Shown here piece after piece: positions 22,012 to 30,986 of a stretch of 49,213 bases of DNA. This DNA is from Streptomyces bobili (lineage in GTDB: Bacteria > Actinomycetota > Actinomycetes > Streptomycetales > Streptomycetaceae): positions 1-49,213 of the forward strand of contig NZ_MUBA01000012.1 in the NCBI RefSeq assembly GCF_002154575.1, written 5' to 3'. Each line of letters begins with the position of its first letter. Position 1 is the stretch's first letter. A program made the position numbers and the translations under genes. Below the pieces are notes generated by a model that saw only the letters and a program-made list of their open reading frames with translations, ran no database searches and was not told the DNA's origin.

Positions 22012-22168
22012 AGGGCGGCGACGGCGCGTGCGGCACGCTTGCGGCGCCCTGCCGCTGCCGACCGCCGCACTGCCGCCCGACCGCCGGGCCGATTTCCGCT
22101 CCGGCCGGTGGGTACCCGAGGCATCCACGCGCGGGTCCGCCTGCGCCGACGTACGTCAGGAGGCTGCC

Positions 22169-22363
22169 ATGGCCGACATGAGCCCGATCGATGTGCAGAA
22201 GGCACTGAAGGGCGCCGACTACCCCGCCAGCCGCGACGACCTCGTCTCGCTGGCCCGCAGCAACGGCGCCGACGAGAAGGTCGTCGACAAGCTGTCGCAC
22301 GCGGGGACGAAGAAGTTCGACGGTCCCAACGACGTGCAGAAGGCCATCTTCGGCAACGCCTAG
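22169..22363 (+). CDS. DUF2795 small protein
   Basis: This 64-residue acidic soluble protein reads MADMSPIDVQKALKGADYPA, has RDDLVSLARSNGADEKVVDKL in the middle and ends with FDGPNDVQKAIFGNA. The duplicated DVQKAL/DVQKAI helices are typical of DUF2795, a small helical family common in actinobacteria, often beside stress genes, with no defined function. AGGAGG lies six bases before the ATG at 22169, so translation should be efficient. The gene precedes an SRPBCC protein on the same strand by about 210 bases. Confidence 0.88.
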   Translation: MADMSPIDVQKALKGADYPASRDDLVSLARSNGADEKVVDKLSHAGTKKFDGPNDVQKAIFGNA

Positions 22364-22404
22364 CGGCAACGACCGAGCGGCGACGACCGAGCGGCGACGA
22401 CCGA
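22363..22404. repeat. Three-copy 14-bp tandem repeat
   Basis: GCGGCAACGACCGA (22363-22376) is followed by two identical copies of GCGGCGACGACCGA (22377-22390, 22391-22404). The first unit begins on the last base of the DUF2795 stop codon. The period equals that of the 20272 array but the unit differs. Confidence 0.85.
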
Positions 22405-22574
22405 CGGCCACCGCATCGACACGCCCGCCGAGGCCGCGGACCGCCCAGCGGCTCGCCGCGCGGCCCCGGCGGGACGGCGTCGCGGTGGCGCGGCGTCGCC
22501 CGGCCTCGCGTCCGCGCCGGCCGGCCCGGACGCGCGATCCGCCGTACCGACACGAGCCGAGGACGGTACCGACC

Positions 22575-22991
22575 ATGACCGAGTACGAACGTTCCCGCAC
22601 CATGCCCGCGCCCCCCGAGCGCGTCTTCGACCGGGCAGCCGACCTCGGCCGGATGGACGCCTGGCTGCCGGACGCCCTGCATGTCGACGCCGCCGGGGAC
22701 CTGCCCGCCGTCACGGTGCACGAGGACCGCACCGACGAGGACACCGCGGCCCTGCTGCGCCCGCGGCGCGAGCAGATGCGGCTGGAATGGGGCACCCGGG
22801 AGGGGGGCGGCTACACGGGCTGGCTCCAGGTGGCCGGCATCGGCGGCGACACCAGCGAGGTGACCGTGCATCTGTCGTTCTTCGACACCGGGCACGACCC
22901 GGGCGAGAAGGCGGTGAGCGAGGCCCTGGACACCAGCCTGCGACGTCTGGAGGAACAGGTACGGCCGCCCGCGCACGGCGCTGGCGCCTGA
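22575..22991 (+). CDS. SRPBCC-family (START/Bet v1-like) protein
   Basis: This 138-residue single-domain protein starts MTEYERSRTMPAPPERVFDR and includes AADLGRMDAWLPDALHV, the strand segment MRLEWGTREGGGYTGWLQV and a C-terminal long helix ALDTSLRRLEEQV. This is the usual pattern of the SRPBCC fold, a cavity for hydrophobic ligands or a polyketide-cyclase-like scaffold. Nothing points to a particular ligand, and no polyketide genes are near. ATG 22575 fits the family N-terminus though its ribosome site is weak. A perfect hairpin six bases past the stop ends the transcript. Confidence 0.78.
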   Translation: MTEYERSRTMPAPPERVFDRAADLGRMDAWLPDALHVDAAGDLPAVTVHEDRTDEDTAALLRPRREQMRLEWGTREGGGYTGWLQVAGIGGDTSEVTVHLSFFDTGHDPGEKAVSEALDTSLRRLEEQVRPPAHGAGA

Positions 22992-22996
22992 ACGCC

Positions 22997-23028
22997 GGCC
23001 GAGACACCGGTCGGCCGGTGTCTCGGCC
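22997..23028 (+). terminator. Strong perfect terminator hairpin
   Basis: A 14-bp perfect stem, GGCCGAGACACCGG at 22997-23010 and its complement at 23015-23028, closes the 4-base loop TCGG immediately after the SRPBCC stop codon. There is no U tract, as is common in Streptomyces. Confidence 0.85.
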
Positions 23029-23216
23029 TGTGCCTCGGCCCGTAGCGGCCACCGCGGGCGGGGCGTGCCGCCCGCCCTGGCGGGAAATCCGCGCTCTCCT
23101 GTCACCGCGCCACCACGGAGCGAGTTCGCCCTTTCGCCCCACAGGCAGTCGTGTGAAACTGGCGTCCCCGTCCGCATCGTGGACCTCGTCCGCACCGTCC
23201 CCCACGAAAGTGCGCC

Positions 23217-23882
23217 GTGCGTTCTCTCCCACTGCCGCTCGCCCTCACCGCGCGACTGACCCCGGTGATCGTGCTCGCCTGCGCGGGCTGGGCGATGTCG
23301 TCCGGTCCGACCGACCCAGCGAAGGACACCGCGGCCAAGGACACGCAGAAACCCCGTTCCGAGTCGTCCGCGCCGTCCTCGACGGCGGTGACGAAGACGT
23401 ACGGCGCCGCCCCCGCACCGTGCACGAGTGTGGCCGCCAAGACGGTGAGTTCGCTGGTGCCGGCCGCGAAGACAGCCGGCAAGGAGATCCCGTCGACGGA
23501 CACCTCCCTGCGCCGCACCTGCTCCTGGAACGCCCTCAAGGGGTACGACTACCGGTGGCTGGACATCTCGTTCGAGCTGGCGGAGTCCGACGACGACGCG
23601 GCGGCCTCGTTCAAGGACCGCACCACGGAGAAGGCCGGCGGCGGAGCCGTTCCGGGGCTCGGGGACGAGGCCTACTCGGTGGTGAACCTGACCACGGAGG
23701 ACAAGCAGCAGACCCGTGAGGGCACCGTCCTCGCGCGTGTCGCGAACGCGCTTGTCGTCGTCACCTACAACGGCAGCGACTTCGAGTCGAAGAAGGCTCC
23801 CGGCACCGACGAGATCAACAAGGGCGCGATCAAGGCGGCGAAGGAAGCGGTCGCCTCGCTGAAGGCCGCCGCGGTCAACTGA
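23217..23882 (+). CDS. Lipoprotein, DUF3558-like
   Basis: This 221-residue exported protein starts with GTG at 23217. A short basic N-terminus and hydrophobic run (LALTARLTPVIVLACAG) end in a VLAC lipobox, so Cys22 would be lipidated and the protein anchored outside the membrane. A Ser/Thr/Pro/Lys-rich linker leads to a domain with CTSVAAKTVSSLVPAAK, TSLRRTCSWN, AVPGLGDEAYSV and ARVANALVVVTYNG. The order, with Cys early and in TCSW and the GLGDEA motif, fits DUF3558-like actinobacterial lipoproteins of unknown function. The start is inferred from the lipobox. It is convergent with the NCS1 transporter gene. Confidence 0.72.
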   Translation: MRSLPLPLALTARLTPVIVLACAGWAMSSGPTDPAKDTAAKDTQKPRSESSAPSSTAVTKTYGAAPAPCTSVAAKTVSSLVPAAKTAGKEIPSTDTSLRRTCSWNALKGYDYRWLDISFELAESDDDAAASFKDRTTEKAGGGAVPGLGDEAYSVVNLTTEDKQQTREGTVLARVANALVVVTYNGSDFESKKAPGTDEINKGAIKAAKEAVASLKAAAVN

Positions 23883-23902
23883 GGCCGCCCAGAAACCCGA
23901 AC

Positions 23903-23941
23903 GAGGGCGCCGGCGGGGTTCTTCCACCCGCCGCCGCCCTC
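23903..23941. terminator. Bidirectional terminator between convergent genes
   Basis: Arms 23903-23917 and 23927-23941 pair over 15 positions with one mismatch around a 9-base loop containing TTCTT. It lies between the ends of the lipoprotein gene (23882) and the transporter gene (23961) and can serve both. Confidence 0.7.
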
Positions 23942-23960
23942 ACCCGTGATCCCGCCCGCG

Positions 23961-25487
<1,527 letters not shown>

Positions 25488-25569
25488 GGGCAGGCCAATC
25501 GAACGAGGGTGGGACGGGAGAGGCCGTGCGGGCGGTGCCGAGGGGGGTGCGCGGGGAGGGCGCCCTGGG

Positions 25570-25598
25570 CCCCCTTCCCGAGAACGGCGGGAAGGGGG
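25570..25598 (-). terminator. Perfect hairpin between the LLM oxidoreductase and transporter genes
   Basis: Arms 25570-25580 and 25588-25598 form an 11-bp perfect stem with a 7-base loop. In the minus-strand transcript it lies after the LLM gene stop (25648) and before the transporter start (25487), so it may end the catabolic transcript or partly limit transporter expression. Confidence 0.65.
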
Positions 25599-25647
25599 AG
25601 CATGGGAGGCGTCGGCGACCGGCGGTGAGCCGGGCTCCGTTGCCGGT

Positions 25648-26667
25648 TCAGCCGTTGAGCGCGGGAATCACCGTGGTGCCGTAGGCGTCGATGGTGGCCT
25701 CCTGCGCGTCGTGCATGTCGTAGACGGCGAACTGGTCGACGCCCAGCCCACGCAGCGCGTTCAGCTTCTCGATGTGCTTCTCGACCGGCCCGATGAGGCA
25801 GAACCGGTCGACGATCTCGTCGGGCACGAACTGGGTGTCCGGGTTGTCGGCGCGGCCGTGGTGCGAGTAGTCGTAGCCCTCGCGCGCCTTGATGTAGTCG
25901 GTGAGTTCGTCCGGTACGGCGGCGGAGTGCTCTCCGTACTTGGAGACCAGGTCGGCCACGTGGTTGCCGACCATGCCGCCGAACCAGCGGCACTGGTCCC
26001 GGGCGTGGGCGAGCGCCTCGGGCGAGTCGTCCTCGGTGACGTACGCCGGGGCGGCGACGCAGATCTTCACCTCGCCGGGGTCACGCCCGGCGGCGACGGC
26101 GGCGTCTTTGACGGCCTTGACCATGTACTCGGTGAGGTACAGGTCGGCGAGCTGGAGGATGAAGCCGTCGGCCTCCTCGCCGGTCATCTTCAGCGCCTTG
26201 GGCCCGTACGCGGCCATCCAGACCGGGAGTTCGGCGCCCGGCTTGATCCACGGGAACCTGATCACCGTGCCGCCGAGGTCGGCCTCGTCACCGCGGCCGA
26301 GGGCGCGGATGACCTTCATTGCCTCGCTGATCCGGGCCAGGGTGTTGGGCTTGCGGCCCGCGACCCGCATCGCGGAGTCGCCGCGGCCGATGCCGCACAC
26401 GGTGCGGTTGCCGAACATGTCGTTGAGGGTGGCGAAGGTGGAGGCGGTGACCTCCCAGGTGCGGGTGCCCGGGTTGGTGACCATCGGGCCGACCGTCAGC
26501 TTGCTGGTGCTCGACAGGATCTGACTGTAGATCACGAACGGCTCCTGCCAGAGCACGGCCGAGTCGAAGGTCCATCCGTAGGTGAAGCCGTTGCGCTCGG
26601 CCCGCTGCATCAGGCTGATGACCTTCGAGGCCGGCGGGTCGGTCTGCAGGACGAGTCCGAAGTCCAT
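25648..26667 (-). CDS. LLM-class F420-dependent oxidoreductase (TIGR03842-like)
   Basis: This 339-residue luciferase-like TIM-barrel oxidoreductase is predicted to use coenzyme F420. It opens MDFGLVLQTDPPASKVISLM, has GFTYGWTFDSAVLWQEPFVI, VGPMVTNPGTRTWEVTAST, the cofactor-phosphate segment CGIGRGDSAMRVAGRKPNTL and VWMAAYGPKALKMTGEEADG. These match the actinobacterial group usually labelled TIGR03842. ATG 26667 has AGGAG at eight-base spacing. It starts 11 bases after the dihydropyrimidinase stop, so the two are almost surely cotranscribed. In this setting it could carry out the redox step linking pyrimidines to dihydropyrimidines, a role not shown by sequence. The alternative is oxidation of another ring substrate. 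Confidence 0.88.
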   Translation of the reverse strand: MDFGLVLQTDPPASKVISLMQRAERNGFTYGWTFDSAVLWQEPFVIYSQILSSTSKLTVGPMVTNPGTRTWEVTASTFATLNDMFGNRTVCGIGRGDSAMRVAGRKPNTLARISEAMKVIRALGRGDEADLGGTVIRFPWIKPGAELPVWMAAYGPKALKMTGEEADGFILQLADLYLTEYMVKAVKDAAVAAGRDPGEVKICVAAPAYVTEDDSPEALAHARDQCRWFGGMVGNHVADLVSKYGEHSAAVPDELTDYIKAREGYDYSHHGRADNPDTQFVPDEIVDRFCLIGPVEKHIEKLNALRGLGVDQFAVYDMHDAQEATIDAYGTTVIPALNG

Positions 26668-26678
26668 TGGCGCCACTC

Positions 26679-28079
26679 CTAGTTGAGGTACTGACAGGTG
26701 GAGCGCGGGGTGTAGACACCGTGACCGGCGCGCCCGGTGTACTCCCGCTCGGTGATGACGGGTACGCCGCGCGAGAGGACCGTCTCGACGCGGCCGGTGA
26801 TCCGCTTGCCCTCGTACGCCGAGTAGTCGACGTTCATGTGGTGGGTGTCGGCGGAGACGGTCTGCTCGGCGTGCGGGTCGTAGATGACGACGTCCGCGTC
26901 GGCGCCCGGGGTGATGGTGCCCTTCTTCGGGTACATGCCGAACATGCGCGCAGGGGTGGCGCACGCGATCTCGATCCAGCGGCGGCGCGAGATGTGTCCG
27001 TCGACGACGGCCTGGTGGAGAAGGTCCATACGGTTCTCGACGCCCGGCAGACCGTTGGGGATCTTGGAGAAGTCGCCCCAGCCCAGTTCCTTCTGGCCCA
27101 CGAAGCAGAAGGGGCAGTGGTCCGTCGACACCACCTGGAGGTCGTTGGTCCGCAGGCCCTGCCACAGCTTGGCCTGGTGCTCCCTGGGGCGCAGCGGCGT
27201 GCTGCACACGTACTTGGAGCCCTCGAAGCCGGGCTCGGCCAGGTTGTCGGTGGACAGGAACAGGTACTGCGGACAGGTCTCGCCGAAGACGTTCAGTCCC
27301 TCGTCCCGCGCCCTGGCCAGTTCCGCGACCGCTTCCATCGCCGATACGTGCACCACGTAGAGGGGCGCTCCGGCGACCTGCGCGAGCTTGATGGCGCGGT
27401 GGGTGGCCTCGGCCTCCAGCAGTGCCTTGCGTACCTCGCCGTGGTAGCGGGGGTCGGTCTCACCGCGGGCCAGCGCCTGCTCGACCAGGACGTCGATGGC
27501 GATCCCGTTCTCCGCGTGCATCATGATCAGGCCGCCGTTCTCGGCGGAGCGCTGCATGGCGCGCAGGATCTGGCCGTCGTCGCTGTAGAAGACGCCCGGA
27601 TAGGCCATGAACTGCTTGAAGGAGGTCACGCCCTCCTCCACCAGCAGGTCCATCTCCTTGAGCGTCTCCTGGTTCACATCGGAGACGATCATGTGGAAGG
27701 CGTAGTCGATGGCACAGTTGCCCTCGGCCTTGGCGTGCCAGGCGTCCAGGCCCTCGCGCAGAGTGTGGCCGACGCTCTGTACGGCGAAGTCGACGATCGT
27801 CGTCGTACCGCCCCAGGCGGCGGCGCGCGTGCCGGTCTCGAAGGTGTCGGAGGCGAAGGTGCCGCCGAACGGCAGCTCCATGTGGGTGTGGGCGTCGACC
27901 CCGCCCGGGATGACGTACTTCCCGGTGGCGTCGATGGCCTTCTCGGCGGTCCAGGCCTCGGCGGCCGGGGTACCGGAGGCGGCGAGGGCGGCGATACGGC
28001 CGTCCTCGATCAGGACGTCGGCGTGGATCTCGTCGGACGCGGTGATGACGAGGCCACCACGGATGACGGTTCGGCTCAT
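26679..28079 (-). CDS. hydA: Dihydropyrimidinase / D-hydantoinase
   Basis: This 466-residue cyclic amidohydrolase opens 5,6-dihydrouracil or dihydrothymine, and often hydantoins, to N-carbamoyl amino acids. The binuclear Zn ligands are visible: VDAHTHMELPFGG, the carboxylated Lys in SFKQFMAYPG, LIMMHAENG, YVVHVSAMEA and the Asp in STDHCPF. The C-terminal beta-sandwich segment KKGTITPGADADVVIYDP is standard. Length and motifs are complete. A GCGGAG sequence precedes the ATG at 28079. It sits between the beta-ureidopropionase-type gene upstream and the LLM oxidoreductase downstream, giving consecutive pathway steps. Confidence 0.94.
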   Translation of the reverse strand: MSRTVIRGGLVITASDEIHADVLIEDGRIAALAASGTPAAEAWTAEKAIDATGKYVIPGGVDAHTHMELPFGGTFASDTFETGTRAAAWGGTTTIVDFAVQSVGHTLREGLDAWHAKAEGNCAIDYAFHMIVSDVNQETLKEMDLLVEEGVTSFKQFMAYPGVFYSDDGQILRAMQRSAENGGLIMMHAENGIAIDVLVEQALARGETDPRYHGEVRKALLEAEATHRAIKLAQVAGAPLYVVHVSAMEAVAELARARDEGLNVFGETCPQYLFLSTDNLAEPGFEGSKYVCSTPLRPREHQAKLWQGLRTNDLQVVSTDHCPFCFVGQKELGWGDFSKIPNGLPGVENRMDLLHQAVVDGHISRRRWIEIACATPARMFGMYPKKGTITPGADADVVIYDPHAEQTVSADTHHMNVDYSAYEGKRITGRVETVLSRGVPVITEREYTGRAGHGVYTPRSTCQYLN

Positions 28080-28179
28080 GCGTTGACGCTCCGCTGGGTT
28101 GTGGTCGGCAGATACGGGTCGTGAGCGGGTCGCGTCCCGGCGCGGGGCCGCACCGGGCTCACGGGGACCCCGCCCCGCG

Positions 28180-28210
28180 CCCCCTGACGAGGGCTTCGCC
28201 CCGCAGGGGG
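28180..28210 (-). terminator. Hairpin between the first amidohydrolase gene and hydA
   Basis: CCCCCTG (28180-28186) pairs with CAGGGGG (28204-28210), and inside it GGGC (28191-28194) pairs with GCCC (28198-28201) over a TTC loop. It lies 20 bases past the stop of the upstream amidohydrolase gene and about 100 bases before hydA, so it may attenuate read-through or protect the upstream message. Confidence 0.5.
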
Positions 28211-28230
28211 GACGCGGGGAGCCGCACCGG

Positions 28231-29073
28231 TCAGGGCGCGGTCAGCGGGGGGTAGGCGTCGGGACGGCGGTCCCGGTAGAACTGCCAGCGGTCGCGGACC
28301 TCGCGCAGCTTGGCCATGTCCAGGTCGCGGACGACGAGTTCGCTCTCCTTGTCGCTCGCCACCTCGCCGACGAACTGGGCCTCCGGGTCCACGAAGTACG
28401 AGGTTCCGTAGAAGTCGTTCTCGCCCAGTTCCTCGACGCCGACCCGGTTGATCGCGCCGATGAAGTACTCGTTGGCGACGGCCGCCGCCGGCTGCTCCAG
28501 CTGCCACAGATAGGCGGACAGGCCGCGGGAGGTGGCCGACGGGTTGAAGACGATCTCGGCGCCTTCCAGGCCCAGGGCGCGCCAGCCCTCGGGGAAGTGG
28601 CGGTCGTAGCAGATGTAGACGCCGATCCTGCCGACGGCGGTGTCGAAGACGGGCCAGCCCACGTTGCCGGGACGGAAGTAGAACTTCTCCCAGAAACCCT
28701 TCACCTGCGGGATGTGGTGCTTGCGGTACTTGCCGAGGTAGCTGCCGTCCGCGTCGATCACCGCGGCGGTGTTGTAGAGGACGCCCGGCTGCTCCTCCTC
28801 GTACATCGGCAGCACCAGGACGATGCCGTGCTCCCTGGCGAGTGCCTGGAAGCGCTTGACGATCGGTCCGTCGGGGACCTGCTCGGCGTACTCGTAGAAC
28901 GCCGGGTCCTGGACCTGGCAGAAGTACGGTCCGTAGAACAGTTCCTGGAAGCACAGGACCTGTGCACCCTGGGCGGCCGCGTCGCGCACCGCCTGCTCGT
29001 GCACCTGGATCATCGACTCCTTGTCGCCGGTCCACGCGGTCTGGAAGACGGCGGCTCGGATCACTCTGCTCAT
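28231..29073 (-). CDS. Beta-ureidopropionase-type carbon-nitrogen hydrolase (copy 1)
   Basis: This 280-residue nitrilase-superfamily enzyme probably hydrolyses N-carbamoyl-beta-alanine to beta-alanine, CO2 and ammonia. The catalytic triad is plain: Glu in LCFQELFYGPYF, Lys in GKYRKHHIPQ and Cys in VYICYDRHFPEGW. The C-terminal part contains YGTSYFVDPEAQF and RDRWQFYRDRRPDAY. It is the same length as, and collinear without gaps with, the second copy at 32267-33109, sharing the long block from YNTAAVIDADGSYLGKYRKH onward. It heads the group that continues with hydA and the LLM enzyme. An unusual repeat-rich promoter lies upstream. Specificity toward uracil- or thymine-derived substrate is unknown. 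Confidence 0.9.
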   Translation of the reverse strand: MSRVIRAAVFQTAWTGDKESMIQVHEQAVRDAAAQGAQVLCFQELFYGPYFCQVQDPAFYEYAEQVPDGPIVKRFQALAREHGIVLVLPMYEEEQPGVLYNTAAVIDADGSYLGKYRKHHIPQVKGFWEKFYFRPGNVGWPVFDTAVGRIGVYICYDRHFPEGWRALGLEGAEIVFNPSATSRGLSAYLWQLEQPAAAVANEYFIGAINRVGVEELGENDFYGTSYFVDPEAQFVGEVASDKESELVVRDLDMAKLREVRDRWQFYRDRRPDAYPPLTAP

Positions 29074-29136
29074 CGGGACCTCCGGTCGCTGGGTGTGCGA
29101 GGAGCCTAGGAAGTCCGAAAGCGGGCTTTGAGGTGC

Positions 29137-29232
29137 ACCGTGTCACGTCTGGGGGCGTTGGACGTGCCACGGTGTCACGACTTCGTCGACGCATGTTTCA
29201 CCACCGTTTTCCCAGGTCGTCGCATGTTTCAC
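29137..29232. promoter_or_regulatory. Phased repeat region upstream of amidohydrolase copy 1
   Basis: Two overlapping signals are seen. A 14-bp inverted repeat with one mismatch has arms 29137-29150 (CACCGTGTCACGTC) and 29161-29174. The first arm also recurs as a direct repeat at 29168-29181 with two mismatches, 31 bases on. A second direct pair, TCGACGCATGTTTCAC (29186-29201) and TCGTCGCATGTTTCAC (29217-29232), has one mismatch and again a 31-base offset. Thirty-one bases is about three helical turns. The segment lies 64-160 bases upstream of the start at 29073 and is a strong operator candidate for PucR or another pathway regulator. Confidence 0.6.
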
Positions 29233-29341
29233 TCCTGTTGCGCACCGGACGTGCCGACCGGATTCCCCGTGTGGTGTGCGACGCTCTCCGGCCCGTCGCC
29301 GGCCGGCGCCGTGCCGTCGGCGCCGGCCGCACCGGCGCGCC

Positions 29342-30928
29342 TCATGCCTGTTGCGCGTCGTGCGCGAGGAGGGCGATGTGCACCGACGCGGCCTGTTCGA
29401 AGTCGTCGAGGTCCACCCCGAGCCGGCCCTGGATCGCCTCGAGCCGCCGGTACAGCGCGGGCCGTGAGACGTGGTGGAGCTGGGCGGTGCGGGACTTGTT
29501 GCGGCCGGTGGCGAGGTAGGTGCGCAGGACGGCCAGCAGATCCTCTCCGGCCGCGGACAGCAGCCCGTCCAGTTCCCGCTCGGCGAAGGCCTGCACATGC
29601 GGGTCGTCCCTCAACAGCCGTATCAGGCCCCGCAGATGGACGTCCTTGAGGCGGACGACGGCCGGGAGGTCGAGGACCGGGGAGGAGTCGGCGACGGCGT
29701 CCGCGACGTGCTGGGCCTCGCGCAGTCCCGCGGGTACGTCGTCCCAGGCGACGCGGGGCGCGGCGGCGGCCACGACGGTGCCGCTCTCCCCGGACTCGGT
29801 GCGCAGCCGGGCGGCGAAGTGCGCGGTGAGCGCGTCGGCGTCCTGGTCCCGGGCGAGGCTGAGCAGCACCGCGGTGGCCCCGTCGGCGAGTTCGGCGACC
29901 AGCCCGGCCATGCCCAGCAGGCGGAGCATTCTCTCCAGTTGGGCGCAGTCGCCGTCCCGGACGACCAGCGGGACGAAGGTGCGCCGGTTGACCGGCAGTC
30001 CGGCGGCCCGCGCGCGGGGCAGCAGTTGGCGGGCCGCCACGACGCCGGAGACCAGGTCGGTGAGCAGGCCCTGAGTGGACTGCTCCTCCCAGGAGTGGGC
30101 GGTGGCGCCGCCGAGCATGCGGTGCAGGACGAGGGCCTCGGCGGCCCGGTCGGCGAGCAGCCGCCCGCCCGCGGTGTCGCCGCGGTAGCCGCAGAGCATG
30201 ATCTGGCCCCAGCGTTCACCGCGTCCGCCCAGTTCGGCGCGGATCCAGCCGTCGCCCTCGCTGCCGCCCGCCTGGCGGGCGATGCGTTCCCAGTCACGCA
30301 GCACGTCGTCGACCGCGGACCGCTCCCCGGCCGTGGCCAGGACCCGGTGGGCGAGGTTGGTGACGACGACGGGACAGCCGGTGTGGTGGGCGATCTCGTC
30401 GAGCAGGTGCTGCAGGGGCGCACCGGTGGTGATGAGTCCGGTGAGCGCGGTGCGTACGGCCTCGGAGAGGCTGACGGCGGCGAACTTGCGCCGCACGAGC
30501 CGCGACTGGACCTCCTCGGTCAGTTCCGCGAAGGGGAAGGGGCGGTGCAGGACGACCATGGGCAGTCCGCACCGCTCGGCGGCGCGCCGCATCGTGTCCG
30601 GCGGGGCGGGGAAGGCCCGGCCGAGGCCCAGGACGACGGCGGCGGCCTCCGCGCGGTGCAGCGAGCGGATGTACTCGGCCTGCGCGTTCTCGTCGCCGGC
30701 GAGCAGTACTCCGGTGGTGAGGACCATCTCGCCGCCGCTGAGCATCACGCCGACGTCGGCGGCCTCGGCGACGTGCACCCAGCGCACGGGCCTGTCGAGC
30801 TGGGCCGCGCCGGCCACCACCTCGGGTTCCCCGGCCAGCACGCGTTCCAGCGCGAGGACCTGACGGACCGACAGGGCCGGCTCCAGGGGCTCGACGGGCC
30901 CCCGGTACTCCCGGATGGTGGTGGTCAT
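29342..30928 (-). CDS. PucR-family transcriptional regulator
   Basis: This 528-residue regulator has an N-terminal PucR purine-catabolism-like domain (LSVRQVLALERVLAGEPEVV, then VRWVHVAEAADVGVMLSGGE, LTTGVLLAG and MVVLHRPFPFAELTEEVQ). A variable GGDEF-like middle follows. The C-terminal helix-turn-helix has LLAVLRTYLATGRNKSRTAQ and HHVSRPALYRRLEAIQGRLG. Regulators of this type govern purine, allantoin or beta-amino acid catabolism in response to a metabolite. It lies 58 bases downstream of the aminotransferase gene on the same strand, so it is probably the last gene of that transcript and an autoregulated controller of the pyrimidine cluster. ATG 30928 is well placed for the N-terminal domain. 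Confidence 0.9.
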   Translation of the reverse strand: MTTTIREYRGPVEPLEPALSVRQVLALERVLAGEPEVVAGAAQLDRPVRWVHVAEAADVGVMLSGGEMVLTTGVLLAGDENAQAEYIRSLHRAEAAAVVLGLGRAFPAPPDTMRRAAERCGLPMVVLHRPFPFAELTEEVQSRLVRRKFAAVSLSEAVRTALTGLITTGAPLQHLLDEIAHHTGCPVVVTNLAHRVLATAGERSAVDDVLRDWERIARQAGGSEGDGWIRAELGGRGERWGQIMLCGYRGDTAGGRLLADRAAEALVLHRMLGGATAHSWEEQSTQGLLTDLVSGVVAARQLLPRARAAGLPVNRRTFVPLVVRDGDCAQLERMLRLLGMAGLVAELADGATAVLLSLARDQDADALTAHFAARLRTESGESGTVVAAAAPRVAWDDVPAGLREAQHVADAVADSSPVLDLPAVVRLKDVHLRGLIRLLRDDPHVQAFAERELDGLLSAAGEDLLAVLRTYLATGRNKSRTAQLHHVSRPALYRRLEAIQGRLGVDLDDFEQAASVHIALLAHDAQQA

Positions 30929-30986
30929 GGCGTGGTTCCCTTGCTCGGGCGCCGCGTGCGCTCAGGCACCGCGGTGCGCTCAGGCG

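Noticed and set aside
22575-22991. Polyketide aromatase/cyclase
   Set aside because: The SRPBCC fold is shared by many ligand-binding proteins and there is no polyketide synthase gene in the window.
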